From the NCBI GenBank assembly GCA_946807835.1, contig OX327706.1, forward strand, positions 20,201,001 to 20,265,000: a DNA stretch of 64,000 nucleotides, in the 5' to 3' direction. The position numbers and the translations under genes are program-made. Of this stretch, positions 33,264 through 46,253 are shown piece by piece (within the stretch, counting starts at the first letter, position 1; the number at the start of each line of letters is the position of its first letter). The notes below the pieces were generated by a model, which ran no database searches, was not told the origin of the DNA, and saw only the letters and a list, made by a program, of their open reading frames with translations. Source of the DNA: Ailanthus altissimus. Its lineage: Eukaryota > Streptophyta > Magnoliopsida > Sapindales > Simaroubaceae.

Positions 33264-34801
33264 ATTACTACTAAGCCTTATAGTTATCTTTTGCAAAAAT
33301 CATGTCAAATGATAGCTAGTAAAGGTAGAGATAAAAAGGCACAAAAATATAGATGCAATCTTATAGAGCATTGAGTAAGGGATGACGTTGCAGAGAAGAT
33401 CATATAAGCAATCATCAAAATACTAATCTTAAAGTGCTACATCATGCAACCCTATTCGTAGAACATCTAGATCAATAGAAAATCGTGATATGCATTAAGG
33501 TGGAGGGCTATATTATCACCAATCTCCATTCTCCATATGACATATGTTAATACTACTAATAAGATAATAACACTTGTTGTATATATTTTTGGTCACTAAA
33601 ATAAACTTAAACCAAAGAAGTTTACCAAAATACCTTTAGCTAAGTAAGATATTCTTTAATACAAAAAGAATATTTTCACTGTTTTCAAAAGTGACATATA
33701 ACCCAAAATATCCCCTTTCTTTTTTTTATCTAACACTCATTTTTCTACTAAAAAGCCTTTAAATGGTCCAATGAGCTCACATTAACCTTCATTATATAAG
33801 CATCAATTTCTCAAGGATAATATAAGAGTTATTCATTGATTATTCCACTCTTCTATATTTATCCATCCATCTCTTTTCCCCTTTCTTTTAGAGCTCTTAT
33901 CATCTCTATTTTTATATTAAGGTACCATTATCAATTAATTTAACAAATCCAAGTGATAAACTCTTATATTCTAATATCCATCTTCTTTCCTTTCTATTCA
34001 TCTTGGTTTTCATATTAGGGTTTCTTTTATAACCCTTGTCATTACTATCAATCTATTTGATAAATCTCTAAGAATCACCCTTTATCTTTATCAAGAAAAC
34101 CTATATCAAAGTACATGAAAAGTCGCATTCACAAGTTTAAGAATGGAAGAACATATGAGATCTTAGCCTATAAGTGTTATCACTTTGATTATAATCTATA
34201 TATTATAATATCTCTTTCCTATAATGGATATGGTGATGAGCTTCGCTCGTGGATGTAGGCCTTTAAGTTGTACCTTATAAATGTATATATGTTGGTTCTC
34301 TTTATGTGGTACTTTATTATTAGTTGCTTGCTAAATTATGTTTAATTTAAAAACCATGAGATTAAAACAAACATATATCTAATCCGAACCTTAAACCTTT
34401 TTACTAAGTTAATAACGTCAAAAACCCTTTTCTGCACCAATACTGAGTTGTAAGCTCAGGTTAGCTTTGTTATAATCACCTTTGAACAATCCTCTGACCC
34501 TAGCTTTGGTTTGAGCCATCTTCTGAACATTTTATAAAACTTAGGTCACTTCATCATTCAAAATATGTTTTGATCTTTTCCTTGATCACTATGTACCTCT
34601 TAAACACTTTTTCTGACCTTAAATATGACATTAATAACCTCTAATCTATGAGCCAAGCATCTCTTTTAAGTAGTCTTGTACTCACTGTTAAGCTCTATAA
34701 TACTCTACTAAGTTGTTGCTTTCTCTCATCAAAATAAATCTTTACTTGTTTATGCTTGAAATAAGATTAGGTAATTAACATAATAAATTTGTGCATAAAC
34801 A
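33264..34801 (+). repeat. 5' LTR of the TAT-like element, second segment
   Basis: Matches 47470-48181 at both ends: TTTTGCAAAAAT and GATAGCTAGTAAAGGTAGAG at its start; GAGTTGTAAGCTCA, ACAATCCTCTGACC, TTTCTCTCATCAAAA and TTTATGCTTGA at its end. About 830 bp in the middle (33570-34420), with a TATATAAG box near 33797, has no counterpart in the right LTR, so the right copy probably lost its promoter. Confidence 0.7.
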
Positions 34802-34803
34802 AT

Positions 34804-34820
34804 TGGCATCGTCTGTAGGA
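34804..34820 (+). other. Primer-binding site, worn TAT type
   Basis: TGGCATCGTCTGTAGGA two bases after the LTR end corresponds to TGGCGCCGTCTGTGGGA, the usual start of TAT-group interiors. Two CpG/G decay-type changes. Confidence 0.7.
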
Positions 34821-35252
34821 ATACAACAAAATGACATTCCTTGACCAGAGCTTAAGCTTTTACTTAGAAACTTACTAAAGGAATTGTGAGAGAAGTTTTG
34901 AATATATAATATAAAGATCATATTTTAATGTTGCTCCTCAAGGTCAAAGAAGAAGGTAGATATAGCTAAGAAAGCCAGTTGAAGAACTTTTGTACCAAAT
35001 CCAGAGTTTAAGCGCTAAAAGACAACTTTTGGCCAAAAGTTTGAGGTAATCTTCCATCATTCTCTTTTGTTAAGCACAAGGAATCATAACTCGGTTCTAA
35101 GTTGTATAGACCTTTTAAGGTTGAAATTGCTAAGAAATATAATAAGACATCCTAAAAGTTATTTGTTAAGACTTTTGTTGATATTATCATTGATGACTCT
35201 TGAGAATACATTAAGACCTCTATTGAGGTCTGGAATATGCGAATCTTTCTTA
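34821..35252 (+). other. Interior of the TAT-like element, unreadable
   Basis: Follows the PBS. Stops in all frames; no gag motif recognised. Confidence 0.4.
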
Positions 35253-37514
35253 TGTTGTAAATCTGAAAGCTTTTAAGGCATAATGCATTAAAAAACTTTT
35301 CAAAGGTTAGAATTAGTATGTTACTAAAAGTCCCAATTATTCTACGATGTATATATGTGGTATTTGTGCTCATTTGCATATATATGCATCATATACATAC
35401 ATATACGCAACAGAAGCTTAAAAATAAGTAATGAACACCTTTAAACGCATTGTAATCACATTAAAATAAAGATTGAAATGTTCACCTGAGAAGCCTTTAG
35501 ATCAATATAACTGGAGTCTGCCCGAAGTGTAGTTCGTTAGCAGTTTTAACGATCAACTATATGAGTTTGATCAACTAGTACGGCAGCCCCCAAATTCAAC
35601 TTGGTTTAACTCTTTAAACCCCAAATTAACACTTCATCTAATACTCAACTTTTGAGTAATTGATACACTATAAAGCAATAAATGTTTTTGCTCTAATTCA
35701 ACACTTGAATAATAAAAATATTCAACCATTGCTTGTATTTTGGTCGGCTAAAATAAAGAAATGATAGAGATGAATTTGTGCTTTGTTTTCCTTTGCTTTA
35801 ACTCTTAAAACAAAAACACAAAAATAAAATTATCTCTTCACTGATCAAATGGCCGGCCACAAATATATATATATATATCAAAAGAATTGATTTTTGCATT
35901 ATAATAATATTTGTTTCATTATTAAAATGCATTTTAACTTAACTAAAGTTAACACATTAACTGGGTTTAGTTATAAAAATTTAACTCTTAAGATATCTTA
36001 GATATTTATAATAACCTTACCTTAGTTCACTCTTTAACCTAAGTTAGGTTGTACAAATATCTAATTAACCTAACTAGTTGGTTAACTTATTAACCATAGT
36101 GTAGTTAACTATTTATTTAATAATTAATTAAATAAATATTTTAATTATTTAATTATTAAATAATTAATTAAGTGTAACTACCTTTAAGCTCTCATTTAAC
36201 CCAAAGTAGGTCCCATAAAATCTTACACTTGAGTTAATCTATCCGAAGGCTCACTATACATCACGTGTTACTATTTAATTGGTCAACAACAATTGTTAAC
36301 TAATTAATGTACTTAACATTTAAGTATTGACACGCGTGCATCCCGAGGGTTTTTGAAATAATATTCAATTTTATTGAATTTTACTGGATTAAACTATTTA
36401 ATCTGGTACGCTGCCCCAATGCACAACGAGTAGACTTCATATTGCGGGACTCTCTAAGTCCACGCTCAATTTGTCAAATGAAACTATTCCATGAATTCGT
36501 GATCGATGCTTCGCGCATACGTCACGAATATTATAAATTAGTACGTTAAACTATACAAGTTGAGGTCATAATGCATACGTATAATTCTTCCATCAATTAT
36601 ACCTTAGATGTGCGAGGACATAGATCTGCACTGTTAAATTTTCAAAAGCTCATCCGTGAACTAATCTCCGGATTTGTATTTCAATGAACAATATACGCAA
36701 ATACTTTTGCTATATTGTTCAACCTTGTAGGAAACCTCTTTCCTGGGTTTATTGCTTATAGTTATAAGACTTTCTGAGATACAATCTCAGAGCATTGAAT
36801 ATATAATCCACTTATGTGAGCTGACGAATACTATATCTACGCACACCGAGCTCCATGAGCATCAAACCATACCCAGTGACAAGTAGCGATTAAACCATAA
36901 AAGGTCTCTAACATCCGTAGAACTAAAGTATAGTGGATCACCCACAAGTCTACTATGGCACTCAGGTTAATAGACCACGAATGCTACCCAACTCTAGAAG
37001 ACTTACTATTGATGGCTTTATAGGATGTTTATTAGCGTCCTCATGAGTCTATTTAGTATCCAGTCCTACTTGAATACCCACATGCCTATACGAGCTCTAA
37101 GCTTATAGTCAGGTAAGAACAACCATTTATACCCTGCAGATATAGACATATATTGATCTATATAAAAGAATTTACCAACAGAATTGCATTAATGAAAATT
37201 GATCAAGAATATAGAATATGAGAATATAGTTGCATAATGGCATTTCTTAGCACTTATGCAACCATGTCATTACTAGTATACCCTCGGGTCTTTGTTTCAT
37301 TACAGATAAGGCTCTAACTCCTTAGATTTTGTTGACTTTTAGAACCTGCTAACTCTTAACACTTATAACTCTCAACATTACTAACTCTTAGTCCTGGTCT
37401 AAACTTCTTTAGATTATTAGGGATTCAATAAAATATATGTTATATAAATCTTAATAAATAAGTATTCATATAAATATAGATGGAACGTAAGTACATACCT
37501 TAACACTTACAACA
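35253..37514. mobile_element. Solo LTR, long-LTR family E, copy 2
   Basis: 2262 bp from TGTTGTAA to TTACAACA (perfect 8-bp terminal inverted repeat) with a perfect TSD TCTTA (35248-35252 and 37515-37519). It matches the copies at 7866 and 43985. Contains GGCCGGCC and a short (TA)n run. No open frame of note. Confidence 0.9.
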
Positions 37515-38442
37515 TCTTAAAGTTATGTATTGAGATCTCTAGTGATGTCAAAAATATACAGACCTTAATTTAAAAGTACCAAGACCTTTATAAGGTTGAG
37601 GTTATTAAAACCCTTTAAATTTCCATTGCTTTGAACTTTATAGAATCTCATATGTCTATCTAGAATTGTGTAAAAGCTCAATTGTATCTCTAGAACTAAT
37701 TATAGCTTATATTTATCTCCAAAAATGTGTAGAAACTTAATTGTATCTCTAGAGATGTGTCAAAATCAATTTTATCTCTACAGTTGTGTAAAGCTTTATA
37801 TTCTATCTTCAAAGCTCGTGTCTAAAACCTATAAGCTAACTCACTTGGATGATGGATTAGTGGAGTATCCATAAAATGCTACCTAACTCAAAAGGTACTA
37901 TTAGCAAGAAATATTAAATTCTGCTCTAGCACAGTTACATTTTAGTTTCCTTGTTATTTACTTTTCTTAGTTATTCAAAAGAGCTTTGTAGAACTTCTAA
38001 GAAGATTATTTATTTATATTAATTCCAAGAAGTCTACATGGATAAAGTAAGGGATTTGTTTTATTCCAAACTCAGTATATAGTTGGATATTAGGTGTGTA
38101 CCACTTATATTTCTAATATTCATCACAAAAATGAAGGTAATGTTCTTCAAAGTCTACTTTATCTTTTTTTATTACTTTGCATTAATGTATCTCTTTTATT
38201 TTATGTGTTTATCCATTTCTTACTATATGAATGTGAAAATAATTGATTAAGATTTTAACTAAAAGGCATGCAATGATTGTTTGAAAGATATATTCAAAAG
38301 CTCCCTATGTATAAAGATTGTGCACCTTGATTAAAAACTGAGCCAATGTAAAAGGTTATGAACAATCTAATCTCAATTTTGTTTATTGAGGATCACAATA
38401 TCTCAAGTAGAAATGAGATGTTGAAAACTTGTTTATGAAGAG
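37515..38442 (+). other. Interior of the TAT-like element with a minisatellite
   Basis: Between a solo LTR and a chromovirus LTR; no gene seen. Holds the repeat array at 37655-37830. Confidence 0.4.
37655..37830 (+). repeat. ~30-bp degenerate tandem repeat, array 1
   Basis: About six units with consensus TATCTCTAGAG(A/T)TGTGT followed by AAAAGCTTAATTG. The units differ from each other by several bases. The same unit makes up the array at 43187-43380. Confidence 0.75.
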
Positions 38443-41131
38443 TGTAGTAACCAGTATCCACAACCGGTAAAAATAAATATTTATATATATATATATAAAT
38501 ATACATATTTTATTTGTATGTGGGTGATACTTGATTTATGTATTGTTATTAGTAGTGTTTGTATAGGTTAAGGATAAATTACTAGTATTGGATTTATTTG
38601 CAAGACTTTATATTTATTTTAGGGACCAAATTGTAATACTTTGAAAGTTTTGAGGGTAAATTCATAAATATCAAAAATTAGCCTCTTAGTATAAAAATAC
38701 ACTTTTGAAACCCTAATTCAGTCATTTTGGTCGAGCTACCTCTTTTAGAGTGAGAAAAGAGAGAAATAAAAGGAAGAGAAAGAGAAGAAGAAGAAAGTTA
38801 GAATTTAAGCTTTAAAATGTATATTTTAACCCTTTCGTAGTTTCTTGGTGTTAAATTAGTTAATTTTTTTAAGTTTTGATTTTTAGAAATATGTACAATT
38901 GAATATTTGAGATGTATTTTGTAAGATATTATGAGAATTGATGATGATCTATGTAGATATCTTGATAAATCATAATGAATTGTAGAATTTCTACTTGATA
39001 GCCTCTTAATCCAGAAATTTTATAAATTGTTGTGATTTGATTCTGGTTTTTAATTTTGATTATATTAAATTAGATATATTTAGAATCATTTGAGACTTTG
39101 AATCGATTGAAAATTCCAGAAATTGAAATTTTAGTGAATTTACCAAAATGACCCTGAAATTTTGGAAATTTTCGGTGTTAACAGTATGATACAGTGACAA
39201 ATAATTTTTGATCTACTTAATGATCTTCAAAAATTATGAATTTATGAATATGATAAGTTTATATGTATAATATGATATACTCAGAATTGAGAATTTAGAT
39301 AAATGTGGTTGAATTGTTATGATTTTTTAAAGAGTGTCAGCTTATTACAGTATTTGATTAACTGATTTTTAAAGTTATGGAATAAAATAGTTTTGAAATA
39401 CTTTTAGCAGGGATTTTGAAATGAAATATTTATCATGAACTGAAATATGTGTCAAGAGTAATTATGTGGTAGTTTTATAATTTTTGAGTTAGTATCTGAG
39501 TTTATAAAATTATGAGACTGAATACTGTTTAATAAATATCTTGATCCCGCCAGAATAATAGTTTGGATTTGATGGTATTTATGAAATGGAATGTGTAGGA
39601 ATTATGATATAATATTCATATATAATAAAGACATATTCTGATTTTGGAATAATTGGACATCATTTGATGTATTAAAAATTTTTGTTAAGTGTAAATGGTC
39701 AGAATGACAGGTTTTGAGAAACTAAGTAATTAGATCAATTCGATGTGATAAGTGCAATATGTGTAATTTTGTAAGCTATTTAAAGTATTTTGTATGAATG
39801 TTAAAGCTCATGAAAGGATTAATATCCATTGATAGGTTAAAGAGATTTAAGCCTTATAGTTAAAAGTGCTAAGAGGTAAGTATACTAGACTTTTACTGAA
39901 ATCACAATAAGCATAGTAATTGTCTATGTATGATTTTGTAAATGTGCTTAGAAATATGTTTATATTATGTCAAAGTATATTTGATATGAAATGTGAAAGA
40001 AATATGTTTATAAATGTGAGCATTGACATTGATCATGGACATACATGTGTTTATGAAAGTGAGCTTTCAAAATGAAATGTGTTTAACAAAGAAACCTTTT
40101 GAAGTGGAAAATTTTCATGAGATACGTTTTATGTTTTGAGGATGCTTGAACTTACTATTTACTTAGTAGGCACCTTATTTGATTTGTTGAGCCTTTATGT
40201 GTGGCTTTTCCTTCGGGATTGGTATATGTTATGTGTTTCGTATGTAAAGAGGATCCTATTGGTACCTAAAGGAAGATTAAGTCATCACATTCGTGTGGTG
40301 GCATATTGGTGCATGTGAGAGGACTCACCGATGATCAGGGTGAGGGTTTGGCTCTTACCATCGAGTATGAGCATTATATATGTGTAATTTAAACCTCACT
40401 TGTACTATTTATCTCTTACGGTATGTCACCTACGAGTGACATTTGGCTCATCATGTGATATGTGATATGAAAGTCCTACTAAGTAGTAGTTGAGTGAGTA
40501 TATTTCTATTATATGTTTTGAAAGAATGTGTAAGCGCTTACCTAACATGTGATTTAATAAAATTATGATTTTGATTTATCACAGCATATCATACATATGC
40601 ATTGTGTACATATATGTATTTGTATTTGATATATGAAAAACTAGTATGCTTACTGAGTTTTATACTCATTATAATTTATAGTAATTTCAAGTAAATAAGG
40701 TACATGTGTGCTTAGCAAATTTGGCAAGGCTTCTGCTATTCCTTGGGTTCCCTAAGTTGCTAGGTTGCTGAGTGTTTCATGTGGGGACACGTGGGATAAG
40801 ATATTTGATTTGTCCCTATTGAATAAATACTTATATATTATTTTATTGTGTGTGGTTGGATTTGGTTTAAGTTTCACCAAGTGTGATTATTGGTTGATTT
40901 TAAGTAAGAATTCGTAATGAATATATTTTGGGCTTCCGGTAACAAAGTTGCTATTGGTGACCTAGTAAAGTGTTAATCTCTGAGAAAACTCTGCGTATCT
41001 CCGGTTTACTAATTGTCTCAGTCATAATTCAATTGTTATAATTCTGAAAGAAATTGAAATGAATGTTTAAATATTATTGAATAAATGTAAGTGATGCCGT
41101 GTGTCGGATCTTTTGGGTTTGGGGCGTGACA
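38443..41131 (+). repeat. Long LTR of a chromovirus-type Ty3/gypsy element
   Basis: 2689 bp beginning TGTAGTAACC and ending GGGGCGTGACA, the style of Tekay/Del-type LTRs. A tRNA-iMet PBS follows. Only the 5' LTR and the start of an interior remain; no matching 3' LTR is in the window. A TSD cannot be verified. Confidence 0.75.
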
Positions 41132-41139
41132 GCTTTTAG

Positions 41140-41155
41140 TGGTATCAGAGCTAAG
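41140..41155 (+). other. Primer-binding site of the chromovirus remnant
   Basis: TGGTATCAGAGCTAAG, eight bases after the LTR end, matches the initiator-methionine tRNA primer site through position 12. Confidence 0.85.
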
Positions 41156-41669
41156 ATATGATTCTGTAGACTTTTAGGTGTCAAGTCAAGAGAACCGAAT
41201 AGATGCCAAATCTTTAGGATTGTATTTGTAGCTTTGTTGTGTAAATGTTTGACCTCTTACTTAAATTTTTGAATGATTTTGTGAAGATGACACATTATCC
41301 AATAGCTGCTAAGATTGTTGATATTGTAGATAATTGTACTTTTATGGATCTTAATGTTACCATCTATGATTTTTATTTTTAGTTGTGACTAATATGCTTA
41401 ATAAGAATGATGTCGAATATCTTATAATGATAATTTGTATGTCATAGAGTAAATTGAGATAATTTTCTTAATGTCAAAATATAGAAAAGTAGAGTATTGA
41501 AGACATCAATTGAAACAACTTTTATTGAAAAGAAAAACAACAACAACAACAACAACAACAACAATAGCAGCAACAAAAATACAGTAGAGGCTACGGAGTA
41601 AGATTTAAGTCTATTTTGCGCTTCTTCTCACTGTCATGAGTAGACCAATCTAACTGATGTAATGTTGGA
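41156..41669. other. Retroelement interior remnant with (AAC)n microsatellite
   Basis: No gag is readable after the PBS. An (AAC)9-like run is at 41536-41563. The point where the chromovirus fragment ends is not visible. Confidence 0.4.
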
Positions 41670-42243
41670 TTAGACAAGAATAAAAGACTGCAGTTGATCA
41701 ACAGTTAGAGCAGAAATAAGAATTCGTCGTGCTAGAAGTAGGATGAATTGTCTTTCCGTTGCATAGTCAAGAAAAGATAACAACTCGTTATAAAAACCAT
41801 TAACATTTAACAAACTAATGGGTTTTTGGTGGATTTGTAATTGTGCCCATGAGGCAATTTGAAATTTTTTCTCCAAAGGTCCCGAAACCTCCTGGTAGAG
41901 CTATGAAGGCATCTGCATGCCTAAGCATTTAAGTCATTTGCTCGTGTATATATGAGACTTGTAACTCATCTCCAAATATTTTTTCTACAATATTTTCAAT
42001 AGCTAGAGGTTTTGGAATAATACCCAAAACTCGACTACCTTTATTGTGTGCAGCTTTTGTCACAGACCCCATTAACCCACGGTTACCTCCTCCATATACT
42101 AAATATATATTTCGCTCAGCTAATACCTTACCAAGATTTTTTGCAACTTTTACAAACTCTTCAGTATTTCCAGGGTTGGATCCACGAAAGACACAAATTT
42201 TTGTGAATCGACGAGCTGAGGTTTCCTTTATTGTTACGCTCAT
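41670..42243 (-). pseudogene. Intronless LOG-like cytokinin riboside 5'-monophosphate phosphoribohydrolase, broken
   Basis: LOG enzymes release active cytokinin bases from their nucleotide forms. The minus-strand reading has the family in order: RFTKICVFRGSNPGN (usually CVFCGS), IYLVYGGGNRGLMGSV, GSRVLGIIPKPLA, HADAFIALPGGFGT, then FQIASWAQLQIHQKPISLLN and GFYNELLSFLDYATERQFI. Length is about 191 codons, near the normal ~200-215. Two lesions: a TAA three codons before the LRHADAF block (~41925-41932) and a one-base frameshift after PGGFGT (~41877-41890). In the shifted frame the Glu of PGGxGTxxE is Lys. The conserved Cys is Arg. Plant LOG genes generally have several introns; none is present here, which points to a retrocopy, though an intron-poor LOG subgroup is possible. 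No poly-A tail is visible. It lies among LTRs inside the TAT-like element. Not expected to give an active enzyme. Confidence 0.88.
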
Positions 42244-42290
42244 CCTAATCTCTGAATGTTTTTGAGTTTGTATAAGGATGCAAAACAATG

Positions 42291-42300
42291 TATTTATAGA
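42291..42300 (-). promoter_or_regulatory. TATA-like box upstream of the LOG-like pseudogene
   Basis: On the minus strand TCTATAAATA lies about 48 bp before the ATG at 42243, a good TATA box by sequence. The short spacing leaves a leader of about 20 bases. If real, the copy carries promoter sequence, which a simple retrocopy would lack. Confidence 0.35.
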
Positions 42301-43984
42301 AGAAAAAAAATTTGATAACAGTTGTGGGGCATATGTGTAAGTATGTTTAAGTATATATTTTCCTCAGTTCTTGTGAGGTAAAAAGAAAATAATGAGTTTT
42401 ATTTTATTATTTATAAAAGACAATAGGCCGCAAAATTTTGAACAAATATTTGTTGATATGTAAGTGTGATAAAATTATGTCAGAAGCGTGATGAGTTAGG
42501 TAAGATGATTAAGAAAATTCAAATAAAGGCCTATTTTATGAACTTAGGGACCTTGCCGTCTTAGCACTAATGGCCGACAATACATCTATGACTTGAAGAC
42601 TTTTTGGGCTAACATCTGAACGTTGGATTTAAGGCCAAATTAACTTTATTAATTACAAGGATTTTTATGGTCTTAACATTGATTTTTGGCCGATAGATTA
42701 AAAGCAAACATGAAGAAAGATAAAGCACACTTGACATAAAGATTAAGTAGTAGTCAGTGTCTCTTTGATGTGATAGAGCAGCACGGATCTAGTTTCTGTG
42801 AAAAATAGAAAGAGCAATGTGGGTTAAAATGAGTCTCATTGGTCACTTTCATCTGTGTCGTATCGTGAGAAAGGAACTTATGGAGTTGTATTAAGCTTAA
42901 GTATATCTTTAGAGTTATGAAATTCTTATCTTCAAATGTCAAGCTCCAATGTTAACACATACCAAGTGGAAACAAGATGTTAAAAAGCTGTACCTAGAGA
43001 CAAAGAATAATAGGCCATAAGTATATAAAGGATGTGTCAATCTTAAAGGTATAAAACATTTGAAATCTCTCTCTTTCTATTGATTCTATCACGTGTTCTT
43101 CTCTTAATACATTTGCATGTGGCCAAATACAAATTGAGTTGCCTAAACACTCATGTGTATGTTTAAAGTTATTTGTTAAAAGTCTTGTGCATCTTTAGAG
43201 CTGTGTTGAGTTTGTGTGTGTCTCCAAAGTTATGTATACATGCCTATATGTATCATTATAGATATATTAATTATCTTATATATCTTCAGAGCTATATTAA
43301 ACTCAAGTATATCTCTAAAGTTATGTAGAAGCATATATGTATCTTTACAGATGTGTTAAAGCTTATTTATCTCCAAATCAAGCTAGATTTAATTAACACT
43401 AAGTGCCATTATTTTTTCAAGCTCCATAAGTAGTTTTATGAAAAATTTGAGTTAGTTGCCATATTATGGATAATTGATTCAGCTCTATTGAGCTATCACG
43501 GAGTTTGCTATTGATCCTATGATATATGAACGTGAATGATTCACTAAACCTAAAAGATGTTTCATTCCCCTCCTCATCAACACTAAAATGACACTACAAC
43601 AAATTACCAAAAACTTAAAATACCATATCATCATTGGTCTTGCAAAATACACTCTACTAACAGCCTAAAATGCCCACTATGGCCCAAAGATAGTCTAAAG
43701 TAACATATAAAGTCGTTTGATAGTACTAAATGAAAGCCTATAATTACTATGGTTCAAGAAAACATGAAAAATAGAACAAGTAGTAGAAAACAAGCACGAG
43801 TTAAAGGCTTCGTACGTCACAACTATAGGGATTGATAAGTAAACTTGAGCATCTCTTTTATAATCACCATAATACTTGGCCCTTTGGGTGATTAGATCTA
43901 TTGGATCATTTATTTATAGAGGATCACCATTTAATTCTCCCTAGTAGCTCTAACACTCTTAGTAACAGTATACGATGACCCTTC
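42301..43984. other. Interior of the TAT-like element, no gene seen
   Basis: AT-rich sequence with stops in all frames apart from the minisatellite at 43187-43380 and the end of an antisense ORF near 43935-43984. Confidence 0.35.
43187..43380 (+). repeat. ~30-bp degenerate tandem repeat, array 2
   Basis: About seven units of the same consensus as the array at 37655-37830, for example TATCTCTAAAGTTATGTAGA and TATCTTTACAGATGTGTTAA. Both arrays have the same orientation. Confidence 0.75.
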
Positions 43985-46253
43985 TGTGATTTTAAACCTA
44001 TGGTGCATGCATGTGGGTTTGTGTCTATCATAAATTAGTATACGTATCACATACATATAAGTGCAGCAGTTGAGCAAAAATCTAATTTTATAATGATAAA
44101 CACAAATAACTATGTACATATTATCGCATAAATATAAACTACATAAAGATTGAGAATTTATTACCTTAGCAAGTCTTTAGTTTTTCGTTGAACCGGAGTA
44201 CCTGCCTTGAAGTAACTCGTTCACAATTCTAGTTCCTCAACACTGTGGGCGTGGGGAAGTTAGAATAGCAGCTTTTCCAACAAATGATTCAGCACTTGAA
44301 TCTTTATTTTTACATTGTAGTATTGATGTCAAATATGGAGAAGAGTAGAATAAGTGTATTTAAGCTCTCAACTCCAAATTTTCACTTCTCTCTTTCTTAT
44401 CCTTAGCCAAATCTCCTCCTTTTAAATTGAGCAACATATTGCTCTTAATTATTTTTATTTTTTTTTTTACATTTCATATATTTAATTATATAATGACCTC
44501 CATTGTCATGGTTAATATTTACCATTAATGTTTTGTTTATAATTATTTATAATAAATAAAAGAAAAATAAAACAAAATGGTAATTCATTTGGATGAATTT
44601 GGCCAAGATCTTGGCCAAATGAGAAACTCTTTCTCATTTGTAAGAGATATGTCTGGCCTACCATTTGTAAATACCATCTATTTATTTTATTATATGATTT
44701 AATCAATATTAAATAAATAATTTAATCATATTAAATTATGGTAGAAATATATGCTAATTTAATTATAAAATGAATTGTTTGACTTCTATTTAAATAATAA
44801 TATAATTTTTTATTATTATTATTTTATTCAATAAATATTTTAATAAATAAAATAATAATATTATTTATCCAACAAATAAGGTCATTTTAGTAATTTTTAA
44901 GTCAAACAATAATTGGCCTATAATGTGTCATGTGTCAACATTGCATTAGTCAACAACTAATTGTTAATTAATTGTTGCACTTAACTCTTAAGTTTTAACA
45001 CGTGCACGCCCGGAGGGAGACTGAAGTAAATGTTCGATCTGCTGGAATTTACTAAATTAAACCATTCAATCCGGTACGTTGCTTAATGGCACAATGAGTA
45101 CACTTCATATTGCGATACTCTCTAGGTCCACACTCGATTTGTCAAACAAAATTATTCTGTGAGTTCGAGATCGATGCCTCACGTACACGTCATGGATATT
45201 ACAAATCAGCGCAGTAGACCATACAAGTTGAGGTCATGACGCATATGTATAATCCTTCTACCAATCATATCATAGAAGAACGGAGATATAGATCATCATC
45301 GTTAAATCCCTATGTGCTCATCCGAGAACTTATCTCCATATGTGTATATATATATATATATACAAACACCTTTGCAATATTTTTTAATCCTGTGGAAGAC
45401 TCTTTTTTCGGATTTATTGCTTATGGTTATAAGATTTTCTAAGATAAAGTCTCGGAGCATTCGAATATATAACTCATTCATATGAGCTAACAGATCTCAT
45501 ATATATACACACCAGACTCCATAAGTATTAGACCATACCCAACGACACTTAATGTCACACCATGAAAGGTCTATGACATGCGTGGAACCAAAATATGATG
45601 GATCACTTACAAGTCCACTATGGCAGTCAGGTTAAAGGATCACGTATACTACTCAACTCGAGATGACCTTTCATTGAAGGCTTCATAAGATGTCTATTGG
45701 GATCTTTATTGAGCCTGTTCAGTATTTAATTCTTACTGAATACTTATATGTTATACAAACTTTCGGTAAGCTCATGGTCAATTAAGAACAACCATATAGA
45801 CCATCTAGGTATAGTATACACTGATCTATGAAAAAAGATTCCATCGACAAACCTGCATCGGTGAATAAGACTAGGAACATATAATTTGAGAATAGACTTG
45901 CATAATAACATTTCTTAACACCTATTACAACTCTTGCAATTATGTTATTACCAGTCTACTCTCAGGTCTTTGTACCATTACAGACAAAGTTTTAAGTCTT
46001 AGACTTCACTGATTATTATAACATACTAACTCTTTAGCATTTATAGTTCTCAGCGTTGCTAACTCTTAGCATTCATCTAAACTTTTTTAGACCAAATTTG
46101 AACTCCTTCAAATCATATAATGTCTGTAGCATCACAAGTATTAAACTATTTAATAATTGTAATTAGCGATTTAACAAAAAATGTACTGTATAAATATTAT
46201 AAAATAAAATATTCATACAACAATAAGATGACACGTGAACACAAATCTCAACA
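43985..46253. mobile_element. Solo LTR, long-LTR family E, copy 3
   Basis: 2269 bp from TGTGATTTTAAACC to AATCTCAACA with a perfect TSD CCTTC (43980-43984 and 46254-46258). Matches the copies at 7866 and 35253 along most of the length. It interrupts a minus-strand ORF of the host element. Confidence 0.9.
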
